Positions 1 through 8,212 of a stretch of 64,000 nucleotides of DNA are shown here, one piece after another. Origin of the DNA: Amycolatopsis jejuensis. Lineage in GTDB: Bacteria > Actinomycetota > Actinomycetes > Mycobacteriales > Pseudonocardiaceae. The first letter of the stretch is position 1; the number at the start of each line of letters is the position of its first letter. The position numbers were made by a program, and so were the translations under genes. Where the stretch lies: assembly GCF_000717335.1 (NCBI RefSeq), contig NZ_JNYZ01000003.1, positions 186,001 to 250,000 of the forward strand. The letters run 5' to 3'. Under the pieces are notes generated by a model. The model ran no database searches, was not told the DNA's origin, and saw only the letters and a list, made by a program, of their open reading frames with translations.

Positions 1-1
1 C

Positions 2-814
2 GTCACAGGCGCCAGCCGTGGCCTGGGACGCGCCATCGCCCGAAGGCTCGAAGCCGACGGGTCGCTGGTGGCGGTGCATTACGGCACGAACGAGTCAGCC
101 GCGAACGACACGGTCGCGCAGATCATCGAGGCGGGTGGCGCGGCGTTCGCCGTCGGCGTTCCGCTGGGCGTGGCCGGGAGCGCCGAGCGGCTGTGGCAGG
201 CCGTGGACACCGCGCTGAGCGAGCGCGGCGCGGCGCCGGGCGTGGACGTGCTGGTCAACAACGCGGGAATCGGCGGGGCCAACCCCTCCCTGACCACTGC
301 CCGGCCGGAAGACTTCGACGAACTGTTCGCGATCAATGTCAAAGCGCCGTTCTTCGTGGTGCAGCGCGGTCTCGACCGGCTCCGCGACGGTGGCCGGATC
401 ATCAACATCTCGTCCCTGTCCAGCCGGCTCGCGACACCCGAGGTCCTGACCTACGCCATGACCAAGGGCGCGCTCAACACCTTCAGCGTCACGCTGGCAT
501 ACGAACTGGGTGCCCGGGGCATCACCGTCAACGCGGTGCTTCCCGGGGTGACCGCCACGGAGGCCAACGCCGCCTGGTTCGAATCCCAGCCCGCGGTCCG
601 CGAAGCGATCACCGGTATGTCGGCCCTGCACCGCATCGGGGAGCCCGACGACGTCGCTGACGTAGTCGCCTTCCTGGCCTCTCCAGCCGCGCGCTGGGTG
701 ACCGGGCAGGTAGTCGATGCCACCGGCGGCGCGTTCCTCGGGTTCCGCGTGGGCGGAGCTCCGCCCGTCGACGAGCACAGCAGGTCCGTTGCCGCGGAGC
801 CGTCCAGAGGCTGA
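2..814 (+). CDS. SDR family oxidoreductase (5' end outside window)
   Basis: NAD(P)-dependent short-chain dehydrogenase/reductase; substrate unknown. The reading frame is open from the window edge and the visible part begins inside the Rossmann motif TGASRGLG, so only a few N-terminal residues are missing. NNAGIGG, the catalytic-serine strand INISSLSS and the YAMTK (Tyr-x-x-x-Lys) active site follow in the usual order, then the C-terminal TGQVVDATGG of classical SDRs. A Met at base 68 is internal and not the true start. The next gene, a LysR regulator, is convergent, so no partner can be assigned. Confidence 0.9.
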   Translation, partial: VTGASRGLGRAIARRLEADGSLVAVHYGTNESAANDTVAQIIEAGGAAFAVGVPLGVAGSAERLWQAVDTALSERGAAPGVDVLVNNAGIGGANPSLTTARPEDFDELFAINVKAPFFVVQRGLDRLRDGGRIINISSLSSRLATPEVLTYAMTKGALNTFSVTLAYELGARGITVNAVLPGVTATEANAAWFESQPAVREAITGMSALHRIGEPDDVADVVAFLASPAARWVTGQVVDATGGAFLGFRVGGAPPVDEHSRSVAAEPSRG

Positions 815-972
815 GCAAGACGGTCGAGACCTGCCGCCGACCGTCCGCCGGCACCGTCAACGCCCCTGGTCAGGGCGGACCAAACCGGCAAGGTCGACCG
901 GGCTGTCAGGTGGCCGGAATCGACCACACTCGCCCGCACCGGGATCGGCGGTTTCCATCGGGCGGGCAAGGC

Positions 973-1926
973 TCACCGAGTCGACGGAGGCATCCCCTGA
1001 CCCCGGTCCCAAGACGGTAGCCAGACTCCCTCCGCCGGGGGGTGGTTCGTCACCAGGTGGTCCCGCAGCTCCGCGACCGCCGGGTGGGCATGGTCGTGGC
1101 GCCAGAGCAGGGAATGCGGGTACACCGGAGTCGGGTCGACCACCGGGATTCGGCGGAGGTCGTAGGCGGCCGGCCAGAAGTAGCGGGAGCCCGTGCCCAC
1201 GAAGGTGGACACGTCGCGTGACCCGGCCAGTTCGTCCAGCATCACCTCGTTGCCGAAGACCGGACCGGACACGTCGATGGTCAGGTCGAACAAACCGGCC
1301 AGTTCCGCGTAGTACGTGCCCCATTCGGTGGTCGGCGACAGGCCCGGCATCCAGATCCGGTGACCCGCCAGCTGGGCCATCGACACCGACGCATGGTCGG
1401 CGAACGGATGCCGCGGGCCGACCAACAGCTGGTGGGCGTCGTAGTACACGCGGCCGCTCGTCACGCCGGGCGGCAGGGCTCGCTGTGGTACCCCGCGGAA
1501 CGCCGCGTCCACCGTGCCCGCGGCGACGGCGGCTGCAGCCCCGGCGAAGTCCAGTTCCGCGCCCGAGGTGACCACGTCCAGCTCCACCTCCGGGTACGCC
1601 CGATGGAACTTCTGCAGCAGGTGCGCGGGCGCGGTCCGCCGGTTCAGCACGTCGACCCGCAGTGGCCGCCGCTCCGGGCGGACCGCGGCCAGTGCTTGCT
1701 TTTCGGCGGACAGCAACGTGCGCGCGTGGGGCAGGAAGGACTCACCGTCGCTGCTCAGCCGGGCCCCGCGTGCGGTGCGCGTGAACAGCCGCACCCCCAG
1801 TTCCCGCTCCAGCGCCCCGACCCGCTTCGACACCGCCTGCTGCGTGATTCCCAGTTCCGCGGCCGCCTCTTGGAACTGCCCTCCGTCGACCACGGCGACG
1901 AACGTCCGCACGAATTCCAGCTCCAC
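973..1926 (-). CDS. LysR family transcriptional regulator
   Basis: 317-residue LysR-type regulator, the usual family length. An N-terminal winged helix-turn-helix (about residues 1-60, with GITQQAVSKRVGALERELGVRLFTR split across recognition helix and wing) precedes a periplasmic-binding-like effector domain. Effector unknown. It points away from the decayed gene upstream and is convergent with the SDR gene at the window start; LysR regulators usually control a divergent neighbour, but here the divergent side holds only a pseudogene, so its original target may be lost or may lie elsewhere. Confidence 0.9.
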   Translation of the reverse strand: MELEFVRTFVAVVDGGQFQEAAAELGITQQAVSKRVGALERELGVRLFTRTARGARLSSDGESFLPHARTLLSAEKQALAAVRPERRPLRVDVLNRRTAPAHLLQKFHRAYPEVELDVVTSGAELDFAGAAAAVAAGTVDAAFRGVPQRALPPGVTSGRVYYDAHQLLVGPRHPFADHASVSMAQLAGHRIWMPGLSPTTEWGTYYAELAGLFDLTIDVSGPVFGNEVMLDELAGSRDVSTFVGTGSRYFWPAAYDLRRIPVVDPTPVYPHSLLWRHDHAHPAVAELRDHLVTNHPPAEGVWLPSWDRGQGMPPSTR

Positions 1927-1939
1927 GAGTCGATCCTAA

Positions 1940-2400
1940 GCACTCTCGCGGGGCTCGTGAGCGGTCCGGGCGGGAGACCTGGTGAGCGTTCGGTTGACGA
2001 GCGCGTCGGTGCACCGGTCAATGCCCGGCGGCGCAGGGCCGGGTCGCGGACAGTGGTGAGCAAAGCCGCGGTGAAACGCTCGGCGTGCAGCACCCGGTAG
2101 GAACGAGCGGGTGCGGACATCGACCAGTTCGGCGAGCCCGGTCTCGTTGTGCCGGACGGCGATCGCTTCGTACGCGGTGGCCAGGTGGTGCTCACGATCG
2201 TGCCAGTCGGTCACCGCCACGGCGGAGGTGAGGATCGGGGCCGTTTTGCGCGCGGCAAACGGGCGAACGCGCTGCCGAGCCACTTGCTGTACGGCGGATA
2301 GACCGGCGCCGGATCGGATGCTGCCGGACCAGGTCGTCGTGGAAGACCTTCCCCGCGGTGAGTTCGGCCAGTGCCGGTGCCGGGGATGAACGCTGGAGGT
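1940..2400 (-). pseudogene. Decayed DUF4037-type gene remnant
   Basis: Pieces of one protein family are readable on the minus strand in three frames in the correct order: LTAGKVFHDDLV at about 2362-2327, YPPYSKWLGSAFARL at about 2300-2250, a stretch containing TDWHDREHHLATAYE and AVRHNETGL at 2247-2101, then YRVLHAERFTAALL at about 2099-2058 and on to 2010. I recognise this order as typical of DUF4037 (nucleotidyltransferase-like) proteins. At least two frameshifts are needed, and only about 27 bases separate the first two blocks where intact relatives carry many more residues, so an internal deletion is also present. No start or full-length frame remains. Confidence 0.75.
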
Positions 2401-2507
2401 ACGCGGACCAGAGTGCCCGACGAAGTCGGTTTCCCGACAGGCAGCTGTCACGCCCTTGAGTGACGTATTGCAGAATGCTGTCACCTGCGGAGGAAGCGAG
2501 CGCACCC

Positions 2508-2816
2508 ATGACGTCCAGTTGGCCGATCTGGGTGCTTGCCGCCCTGGTCCTGGTCGCCGCGGGGGTTGCCGCGGTTGCGATCCCCCGATGGCGGGATCGC
2601 CAGCTGCAGGTCCGGACGGCTTGGTCGGCCGCGCGGGCGGCAGTCGAAAGCGCGACGGTGAGCCGTGATGCCGCAGCTGCACGGCAGCCGGAAGCCGAGC
2701 AGCTGCTGGCTCGGGCAGAGACGCTTGTCGCGTCGCACGGCGGAACCCGGGCGGCGAAGGCGGCGTTGGCGCAGGCGCAGCAGGCGGACGAACTCTGGCG
2801 AGCCGCTCGTGGCTGA
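2508..2816 (+). CDS. Small membrane-anchored protein of unknown function
   Basis: 102-residue protein and first gene of a three-gene operon. The chosen ATG is preceded by GGAGGAAG about 11 bases upstream; an in-frame upstream ATG at 2460 has no such site. An N-terminal membrane helix (about residues 6-25, WVLAALVLVAAGVAAVAIP) is followed by a charged, Ala/Glu-rich helical tail likely to form a coiled coil. The stop overlaps the GTG start of the next gene. No family recognised; presumably works with the two membrane proteins encoded downstream. Confidence 0.7.
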   Translation: MTSSWPIWVLAALVLVAAGVAAVAIPRWRDRQLQVRTAWSAARAAVESATVSRDAAAARQPEAEQLLARAETLVASHGGTRAAKAALAQAQQADELWRAARG

Positions 2817-4128
2817 ACGTTCCCGCCGCGCGTGGCCCGAACTGCTGCGCTGGACCCTGCTCGCGGCAGCCGTCGCCGTGCTCGTCGTGTTCCTGCTTGC
2901 GCAGCATCAGCAGACCGCGAACATCAGCTACGGCCAGTCCCCCGCGCAGCGCGACGCAATCCCGAGCGAGCCGAGCGGGCCGATCGTCCCGTCCGTCGAG
3001 GAAATGACCGCGATGGTGAAGGCGAACCGGGTCGTGCGGCTGCCCGGCTCGATCGCCACCTGGGACGACAAGCAGGTGCAGGCCGCCATCGGCACGTCCG
3101 ACGTGCGGATCCTCGTCGCGCCGCCGGGCCTCGACAAGGAAGGCCGCAAGCGGGTCAACGCCGTCGATGTCGCGAACGTGCAGGTGATCGGGACCGAGGT
3201 GAGCGGCGGAATCCTGCAGGCCTCGACCGATCGCGCGACGGAATGGATCCGCCAGTTCGGCACCGGGGACGTCACCCGGCAACTGCTCGCGATCCTGGCC
3301 CCCAAGACCGACCAGCCCGAGCTGCCTGCCCTCCCGCGCCGGGACCCGGCCCCCGCCGAGCTGGCCACCGCGCTCACCAGCCTGCACGCCGACGGCCGCT
3401 ACGTCGCCCCGGGTGCAACGCTCACCGATCCACCCGCGACCACGCCCGCGTTCCCGGGCAAGCCGCTCTACGTCGCGCTGCCGCGGCAACCCGCCGACCA
3501 GCCGCTCGTCGACTACGGTCCAGCGCTCACCAAGGAATTCCCCGACCGGCCGATCGTGCTGCTGTACGGCTCGTGGATCGAGTACGCCGGCCCGTCCGCA
3601 GCCGAGTTCAGCGACATCGCCACCGCCCGGCTCTATGGGCAATTCGGTGACCGGATGAGCAAATCCACCTACCCACAGGGCGTCGTGCTCAGGGCGTATC
3701 TCTCCGGCGTCACCGACATCCGCTACGCAGGCCTGTTCGACCGTCCCCTGCCGTACGTCCCCTTCGACCCGGTACGCGTCACCCTGCCTGCGTTGCCCTG
3801 GATCTTCGCGGCGTGCGCGGTCGGTTTCCTCGTCTTGTCGGTCCGTCCGGCGCTTCACCGCAAGCCACGCGCCATCACCGGCACTCCGGCGCGGCTCGCG
3901 GGTCTGACCGCCCTCGCCGTCGAAATCTCCGGCCTCACCCACGACGCGTCCCTCACCCGTGGCATCGGACGGCTCACTGCCGCGCAGGAAGCATTGGACC
4001 AGAAGCTGCCCGACCAGCACGTCCGCGAACTCCTCGACGCTGCCGAAACCGAGCTGGACACCGCCGCCGGGCAGCTCGGCCGCGACGACTACCGCCCGGC
4101 CACCTACCTGCGCGAGAGGCTGGCATGA
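2809..4128 (+). CDS. Two-helix membrane protein of unknown function
   Basis: 439-residue protein, second gene of the operon. The GTG start overlaps the preceding stop by eight bases. A cytoplasmic N-terminus precedes a membrane helix at about residues 14-35, then roughly 290 residues that should be extracellular, a second helix near 326-346 (WIFAACAVGFLVLSV) and about 90 residues of charged helical C-terminus. The outer domain contains VRILVAPPGLD and PIVLLYGSWIEYAG but no catalytic signature I can name. The same N-helix, outer domain, second helix and helical tail layout recurs in the next gene, which suggests a complex. Function unknown. Confidence 0.8.
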   Translation: MAERSRRAWPELLRWTLLAAAVAVLVVFLLAQHQQTANISYGQSPAQRDAIPSEPSGPIVPSVEEMTAMVKANRVVRLPGSIATWDDKQVQAAIGTSDVRILVAPPGLDKEGRKRVNAVDVANVQVIGTEVSGGILQASTDRATEWIRQFGTGDVTRQLLAILAPKTDQPELPALPRRDPAPAELATALTSLHADGRYVAPGATLTDPPATTPAFPGKPLYVALPRQPADQPLVDYGPALTKEFPDRPIVLLYGSWIEYAGPSAAEFSDIATARLYGQFGDRMSKSTYPQGVVLRAYLSGVTDIRYAGLFDRPLPYVPFDPVRVTLPALPWIFAACAVGFLVLSVRPALHRKPRAITGTPARLAGLTALAVEISGLTHDASLTRGIGRLTAAQEALDQKLPDQHVRELLDAAETELDTAAGQLGRDDYRPATYLRERLA

Positions 4129-5018
4129 GCAGCGTGCGCCGGTTCTTCGGATCGATGTTCGGACTCGCCGTGGTCGGCTGTCTCGGCCTGGCCGCCTGGG
4201 CAGCGTGGTCCGCCGGAGCCTTCGACGGCCCGGTCGGGTCGCAGCTGCGGACGTCGTCGGTGTACGTCGCTCCGGGAATGCAGATCGACGAAGCCGCCGC
4301 CGAACGCATCATCGGCAACCGGCGGCTCACCGTCGCGTTCCTGGCGAAGGACGCCGACTTCAGCGACACCTGCGACAGCATTTCCGGCGGCGCCGCCGGA
4401 ACGCTCGCCCTCCTGCTCCGCCCGGACAACGACGAGTTCGACAAGTACGGCTGCTCGCGGCTTCCCGGCGCCGCTGACGTGCACCTCGGAAAGGCCGCGG
4501 TCGCCGAAACGCGGATCGGCAACGGAGTCGACGGCTTCGTCCACCGGCCGCTCGACGCGCTCAAGGTCGCCGTGGTCAACTACGACCAGCTGGTCAGCAC
4601 GCACACAGTCCCGGACGGCGCCCGCACGATGACCCCGTCGCTGCCCCGCTACCTGATTGCCGCGTCGGCCGTCGCAGTCGTGATTCTCGGCGCCACTGCG
4701 CTCTACGTGGGCAGCCGTCGCGCGGCAGCAAAAGCCGAGGCAAACCGCGTCCGCCGCACCGCAGCCTCCGACGCGCATGCCGAACTCAGCGCGGCCGCAG
4801 CAGTACTGGCCCAGGAGATCATCGACCTGGATACCCGGTACGCCCGCCAGCGTCCGGACGACTCCGAGCACGGCTTCGCTCCCGCGTACCGCCGCCTGGT
4901 CACCGATTACGCGAAGCTGCTGCCGTCGCTCACCCAACCCGACACCGACGTACGCGAGCTGAAAGCAAGAGTGGAGAAAATGCTTACCCGGTCCCGGAAA
5001 CTGACCGGACGAAGCTAG
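4125..5018 (+). CDS. Two-helix membrane protein of unknown function
   Basis: 297-residue protein, last gene of the operon; its ATG overlaps the previous stop as ATGA. Membrane helices lie near residues 7-30 and 176-196 around an outer domain of about 145 residues, followed by a 100-residue charged helical tail. The outer domain has two cysteines (SDTCDSI and KYGCSRL) that could form a disulphide. The stop codon overlaps that of the convergent MarR gene, so there is no room for a conventional terminator between them. No family recognised. Confidence 0.8.
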   Translation: MSSVRRFFGSMFGLAVVGCLGLAAWAAWSAGAFDGPVGSQLRTSSVYVAPGMQIDEAAAERIIGNRRLTVAFLAKDADFSDTCDSISGGAAGTLALLLRPDNDEFDKYGCSRLPGAADVHLGKAAVAETRIGNGVDGFVHRPLDALKVAVVNYDQLVSTHTVPDGARTMTPSLPRYLIAASAVAVVILGATALYVGSRRAAAKAEANRVRRTAASDAHAELSAAAAVLAQEIIDLDTRYARQRPDDSEHGFAPAYRRLVTDYAKLLPSLTQPDTDVRELKARVEKMLTRSRKLTGRS

Positions 5019-5497
5019 ACCCGTTTGCGTGGTGCAGCCGACCGAGGCGGTTGCGCGCGCATGTGATCCCGTACCCGGGTCATCATCTTGCCAAGCGCCG
5101 CAACGTCCTTTTCGGACAGTTGCGAGAACAGCATCCGGCGCGCGACCTCCACGTGACCCGGCATCACCTTGCCGACCACAGCACGTCCGGCGTCGGTGAT
5201 AGTGACCAGGGTGGCCCGCTGGTCGTCCGGGCAGGGCCCGCGGGTGACCAGGCCCGCCTTCTCGAGCAGACCGGCCTGGTGGGTGAGGCCGCTGCGGCTG
5301 TACACGACGCCGTCGGCGAGGTCGGTCATCGTGAGTTCGCCGGTGGAGTGCGCGAGGCGGGCCAGCAGCTGGAACTGGACGTAGCTGATCCCGCCGTCGG
5401 CCTGCAGCTGCTGTTCGACCGAATGGTGCAGCAGGTTCACCGACTCCATGAGCGCGAAGTACGCGCCCAGCTGCTCCGGTTTCAGTGCGTCGGCCAT
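5015..5497 (-). CDS. MarR family transcriptional repressor
   Basis: 160-residue MarR regulator with a central winged helix (about residues 35-125): LTMTDLADGVVYSRSGLTHQ is the recognition helix, and CPDDQRATLVTITDAG is the typical wing motif. It is divergent from a quinone oxidoreductase / ene-reductase operon, and the spacer carries palindromes that look like its operators, so it probably represses both itself and that operon. Quinones or electrophiles are plausible inducers by analogy with other MarR/oxidoreductase pairs; the ligand is inference. Confidence 0.92.
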   Translation of the reverse strand: MADALKPEQLGAYFALMESVNLLHHSVEQQLQADGGISYVQFQLLARLAHSTGELTMTDLADGVVYSRSGLTHQAGLLEKAGLVTRGPCPDDQRATLVTITDAGRAVVGKVMPGHVEVARRMLFSQLSEKDVAALGKMMTRVRDHMRAQPPRSAAPRKRV

Positions 5498-5510
5498 ACC
5501 CCATGATAGA

Positions 5511-5528
5511 TGCTTCGAGATCGAAGCA
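5511..5528. promoter_or_regulatory. MarR operator candidate 1 (perfect palindrome)
   Basis: TGCTTCGA-GA-TCGAAGCA, a perfect 8-bp inverted repeat with a 2-bp centre, lies 13 bp upstream of the MarR start codon. The size and symmetry fit a MarR dimer site. It shares the ACTTCGA-like half-site with the second palindrome next to the divergent operon. Confidence 0.7.
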
Positions 5529-5558
5529 ATGTGACGACCCTCACCGCGTGACGGGATT

Positions 5559-5571
5559 ACTTCGACTTCGC
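5559..5571. promoter_or_regulatory. Degenerate MarR half-site
   Basis: ACTTCGACTTCGC resembles the left half of the two palindromes on either side of it, but the right half is degraded. It may be an auxiliary site or chance similarity. Confidence 0.35.
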
Positions 5572-5592
5572 AGCACGTTAGGGTCGGTATCT

Positions 5593-5608
5593 ACTTCGAG
5601 TTCGAAAC
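5593..5608. promoter_or_regulatory. MarR operator candidate 2
   Basis: ACTTCGA-GT-TCGAAAC, with seven-base arms that match except for the outermost positions, lies 22 bp before the oxidoreductase start and just upstream of its AAGGAG ribosome-binding site, a position suited to blocking transcription of the operon. It shares the TTCGA-NN-TCGAA core with site 1. Confidence 0.65.
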
Positions 5609-5629
5609 ATCTGAACAAGGAGAACCGCC

Positions 5630-6556
5630 ATGAAGGCAGTGCGCTACCAGCAGTACGGCGACAGCGACGTGCTCGCTTACGTCGACACCCCGCGTCCGGT
5701 GCCGGGACCCGGCCAGGTGCTGGTGCAGGTGGCCGGGACGTCGTTCAACCCGGTCGACGCGACCATCCGCTCGGGGGTGCTGGAGCAGGTGTTCCCGGTG
5801 ACGTTGCCGCACGTGCCAGGCGTCGACGTCGCGGGGACGGTCGCCGAGCTCGGCGACGGCGTCGAGGGCTGGCAGGCCGGTGACGAGGTCGTCGCGTTCC
5901 TGCCGATGACCGCCGACGGTGCCGCCGCGGAGTACGTCGTGGCCCCGGCCGGGGTGCTCGCCGCCGCACCGTCCACAGTGGATCTTGTCGACGCCGCTGC
6001 ACTGCCCGCGGTCGCGCTGACCGCGTGGCAGGCACTGCACACCAACGCTCAGCTGAAGTCCGGGCAGACCGTGCTGGTCAACGGCGCCGGTGGCGCGGTC
6101 GGCGGGTACGCGGTGCAGTTCGCCAAGGAAGCCGGCGCGACGGTCACCGCGACCGCGAGCGACCGCAGCGCCGAGCGGGTCCGCGGCTACGGCGCTGACC
6201 GGATCGTCGACTACCGCACCGCGCCGGTCACCGAGATCGGCGAGCAGTTCGACGTCGTGCTCAACCTCGTCCCCACCGACCCGGAGACGACCGCGGCGCT
6301 CGTCCAGCTCGTCGCCGACGGTGGCGTGTTCGTGTCCACCACCACGCCCGGACCGGAGAACCCCGGCCGCGGCGTCCGCACCAGCAGCGTGTTCGTCCAG
6401 TCCGACGCCACCCAGCTGGCCGACCTCGTCGCCCGCCTGGACGCCGGAAAGCTGCAGCTCAACGTGGCCGGCCGCCGTCGGCTCGCCGACCTTCCCCTCG
6501 TCCACGCCGAAGCCGACGGCGGGCACCTCGCCGGCAAGACCGTCCTGCACCCCTGA
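5630..6556 (+). CDS. NADP-dependent quinone oxidoreductase (zinc-free MDR family)
   Basis: 308-residue medium-chain dehydrogenase/reductase of the QOR type: N-terminal GroES-like fold with NPVDATIRSG, then the nucleotide-binding motif VNGAGGAVGGYAVQFAK near residue 150. The catalytic-zinc cysteines of alcohol dehydrogenases are absent, as in quinone reductases. AAGGAG precedes the ATG. It is the first gene of a three-gene operon facing a MarR repressor, followed 14 bp later by an ene-reductase. Likely role: reduction of quinones or activated alkenes. Confidence 0.9.
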   Translation: MKAVRYQQYGDSDVLAYVDTPRPVPGPGQVLVQVAGTSFNPVDATIRSGVLEQVFPVTLPHVPGVDVAGTVAELGDGVEGWQAGDEVVAFLPMTADGAAAEYVVAPAGVLAAAPSTVDLVDAAALPAVALTAWQALHTNAQLKSGQTVLVNGAGGAVGGYAVQFAKEAGATVTATASDRSAERVRGYGADRIVDYRTAPVTEIGEQFDVVLNLVPTDPETTAALVQLVADGGVFVSTTTPGPENPGRGVRTSSVFVQSDATQLADLVARLDAGKLQLNVAGRRRLADLPLVHAEADGGHLAGKTVLHP

Positions 6557-6570
6557 AGGGAAAACCCTCG

Positions 6571-7650
6571 ATGACCACCGCATTCGACCCGATCGCCCTG
6601 GGCAGCACGAAGCTCCCCAACCGCATCGCGATGGCTCCGATGACGCGGAGCCGCGCGTACGGGCCGGGCGCCACGGTGACCGACCTGACCGCGACCTACT
6701 ACGCCCAGCGGGCGAGCGCCGGACTGATCATCACCGAGGGCACGCAGCCGTCGGTGCTCGGCCAGGGCTACCCGAACACGCCCGGCTTGCACACGGATGA
6801 CCAGGTCGCCGCGTGGCGCAAGGTCACCGACGCGGTGCATGCCGAAGGCGGCACGATTTTCGCGCAGCTCATGCACACCGGCCGGATCAGCCACCCGAGC
6901 CTGCTGCCCGGCGACCTGCACCCGGTCGCGCCGTCCGCGATCCTGCCGCAGGGCAAGGTCTTCACCAACGACGGCCTGCAGGACCTGGTGACGCCGAAGG
7001 AACTGACCGGCGACGAGATCACCCGGACGATCGCGGACTTCGCGGCTGCCGCCCGCAATGCGATCGACGCGGGCTTCGACGGCGTCGAGATCCACGGCGC
7101 GAACGGGTACCTGATCCACCAGTTCCTCGCGCCCAACGCCAACCTGCGCACCGACCGCTGGGGCGGTTCGGTGGAGAACCGGATCCGGCTCGGGGTGGCG
7201 GTGGCGAAGGCCGTCACGGACGAGATCGGCGCCGACCGCACCGGATTCCGCATTTCGCCGGGTAACCCGTTCAACGACATCACCGAAACCGACGCGGCCG
7301 ACGTCGACGAGACCTACACCGCGCTCCTCACCGAGCTGGCGTCGCTGAATGTCGCGTACGTGCACCTGATCGAGGGCGCCGACCGCGAGCTCACGCTCCG
7401 GCTGCGCAAGACGTGGCCAGGTGTGTTCGTGCTGAACCCGTTCACCCGCCCCGATCCGACCGGTCCGGAGACCCTGGGCCTCGTCGAGGACGGGACGGCG
7501 GACGTCATCTCCTTCGGCGCGCTGTTCCTGGCCAACCCGGACCTGCCGCGCCGCCTCGCCGAAGGCGGTCCGTTCACCACCCCCGACCGGACCACCTTCT
7601 ACGGCGGCGACCACCGCGGGTACACCGACTACCCGAAGCTGTCCGACTGA
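6571..7650 (+). CDS. Old Yellow Enzyme family alkene reductase
   Basis: 359-residue FMN-dependent ene-reductase of the NemA/XenB type, full length. Visible signatures: MAPMTRSRA near the N-terminus, the substrate-binding HGANGYLIHQFLAP near residue 175 and NLRTDRWGGSVENR. The family reduces alpha,beta-unsaturated carbonyls, nitroesters and maleimides with NADPH. The ATG has GAAGGG upstream. Being downstream of a quinone reductase under an apparent MarR operator supports an electrophile-detoxification role. Confidence 0.93.
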   Translation: MTTAFDPIALGSTKLPNRIAMAPMTRSRAYGPGATVTDLTATYYAQRASAGLIITEGTQPSVLGQGYPNTPGLHTDDQVAAWRKVTDAVHAEGGTIFAQLMHTGRISHPSLLPGDLHPVAPSAILPQGKVFTNDGLQDLVTPKELTGDEITRTIADFAAAARNAIDAGFDGVEIHGANGYLIHQFLAPNANLRTDRWGGSVENRIRLGVAVAKAVTDEIGADRTGFRISPGNPFNDITETDAADVDETYTALLTELASLNVAYVHLIEGADRELTLRLRKTWPGVFVLNPFTRPDPTGPETLGLVEDGTADVISFGALFLANPDLPRRLAEGGPFTTPDRTTFYGGDHRGYTDYPKLSD

Positions 7651-7669
7651 AACCGAAAGAGTGAGAACC

Positions 7670-8089
7670 ATGGTCGACCGCGCCGCATTCAACCAGCGCA
7701 CCATTGCGGAATTCCGCCAGAACGACGGCAAGGTGGGCGGTCCGTTCGAGGGCGCGCCGCTGCTCCTGCTGCACACCGTCGGCGCCCGTAGCGGGCAGCC
7801 GCGGGTCAACCCGATGATGTACCTGCCCGACGGCGAGCGGTACCTCGTCTTCGCGTCGAAGGCCGGTTCCGACCGCAACCCGGACTGGTACTGGAACCTG
7901 CGCGCCACCCCGGACGCCCGCATCGAGGTCGGCGACCGGACGCTGGACGTACGCGCGGTCGAGCTGGAAGGCCCGGAGCGCGACGAGGTGTTCCGCGTCC
8001 AGGCCTCGCGGTACCCCGGTTTCGGCAGGTACCAGCAGATGACCGACCGGATCATCCCGGTCGTGGCGCTCGTGCCGGTCGAGGGCTGA
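7670..8089 (+). CDS. Nitroreductase/deazaflavin-dependent oxidoreductase family protein
   Basis: 139-residue protein of the Ddn-like family (split beta-barrel, F420- or flavin-binding). Family features: LLLLHTVGARSGQPRVNPMMYL at the N-terminal half (two strands around the GARSG turn), then SKAGSDRNPDWYWNLRATPDARIEVG. Mycobacterial relatives use F420 to reduce nitro compounds and quinones; whether this one prefers F420 or FMN cannot be told. ATG at 7670 has a weak purine-rich site; the operon gap is 19 bp. Last gene of the MarR-linked operon. Confidence 0.85.
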   Translation: MVDRAAFNQRTIAEFRQNDGKVGGPFEGAPLLLLHTVGARSGQPRVNPMMYLPDGERYLVFASKAGSDRNPDWYWNLRATPDARIEVGDRTLDVRAVELEGPERDEVFRVQASRYPGFGRYQQMTDRIIPVVALVPVEG

Positions 8090-8212
8090 ACGGCGGTTTC
8101 CGGCTGTCCGGCGGCGGATTCCGGCTGTACAGGAGCGGGCCCGCCGACATACCGTGACGTCGGCTGTGCAAGTACCCACAAGGTGGTGCGGTACCAGAAC
8201 AGAGGTGAACCG

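Noticed and set aside
1936..4020. 694-residue minus-strand open frame
   Set aside because: It runs antisense to the unknown membrane operon with GC-rich third-position pattern on the other strand; only its end overlaps the decayed DUF4037 gene.
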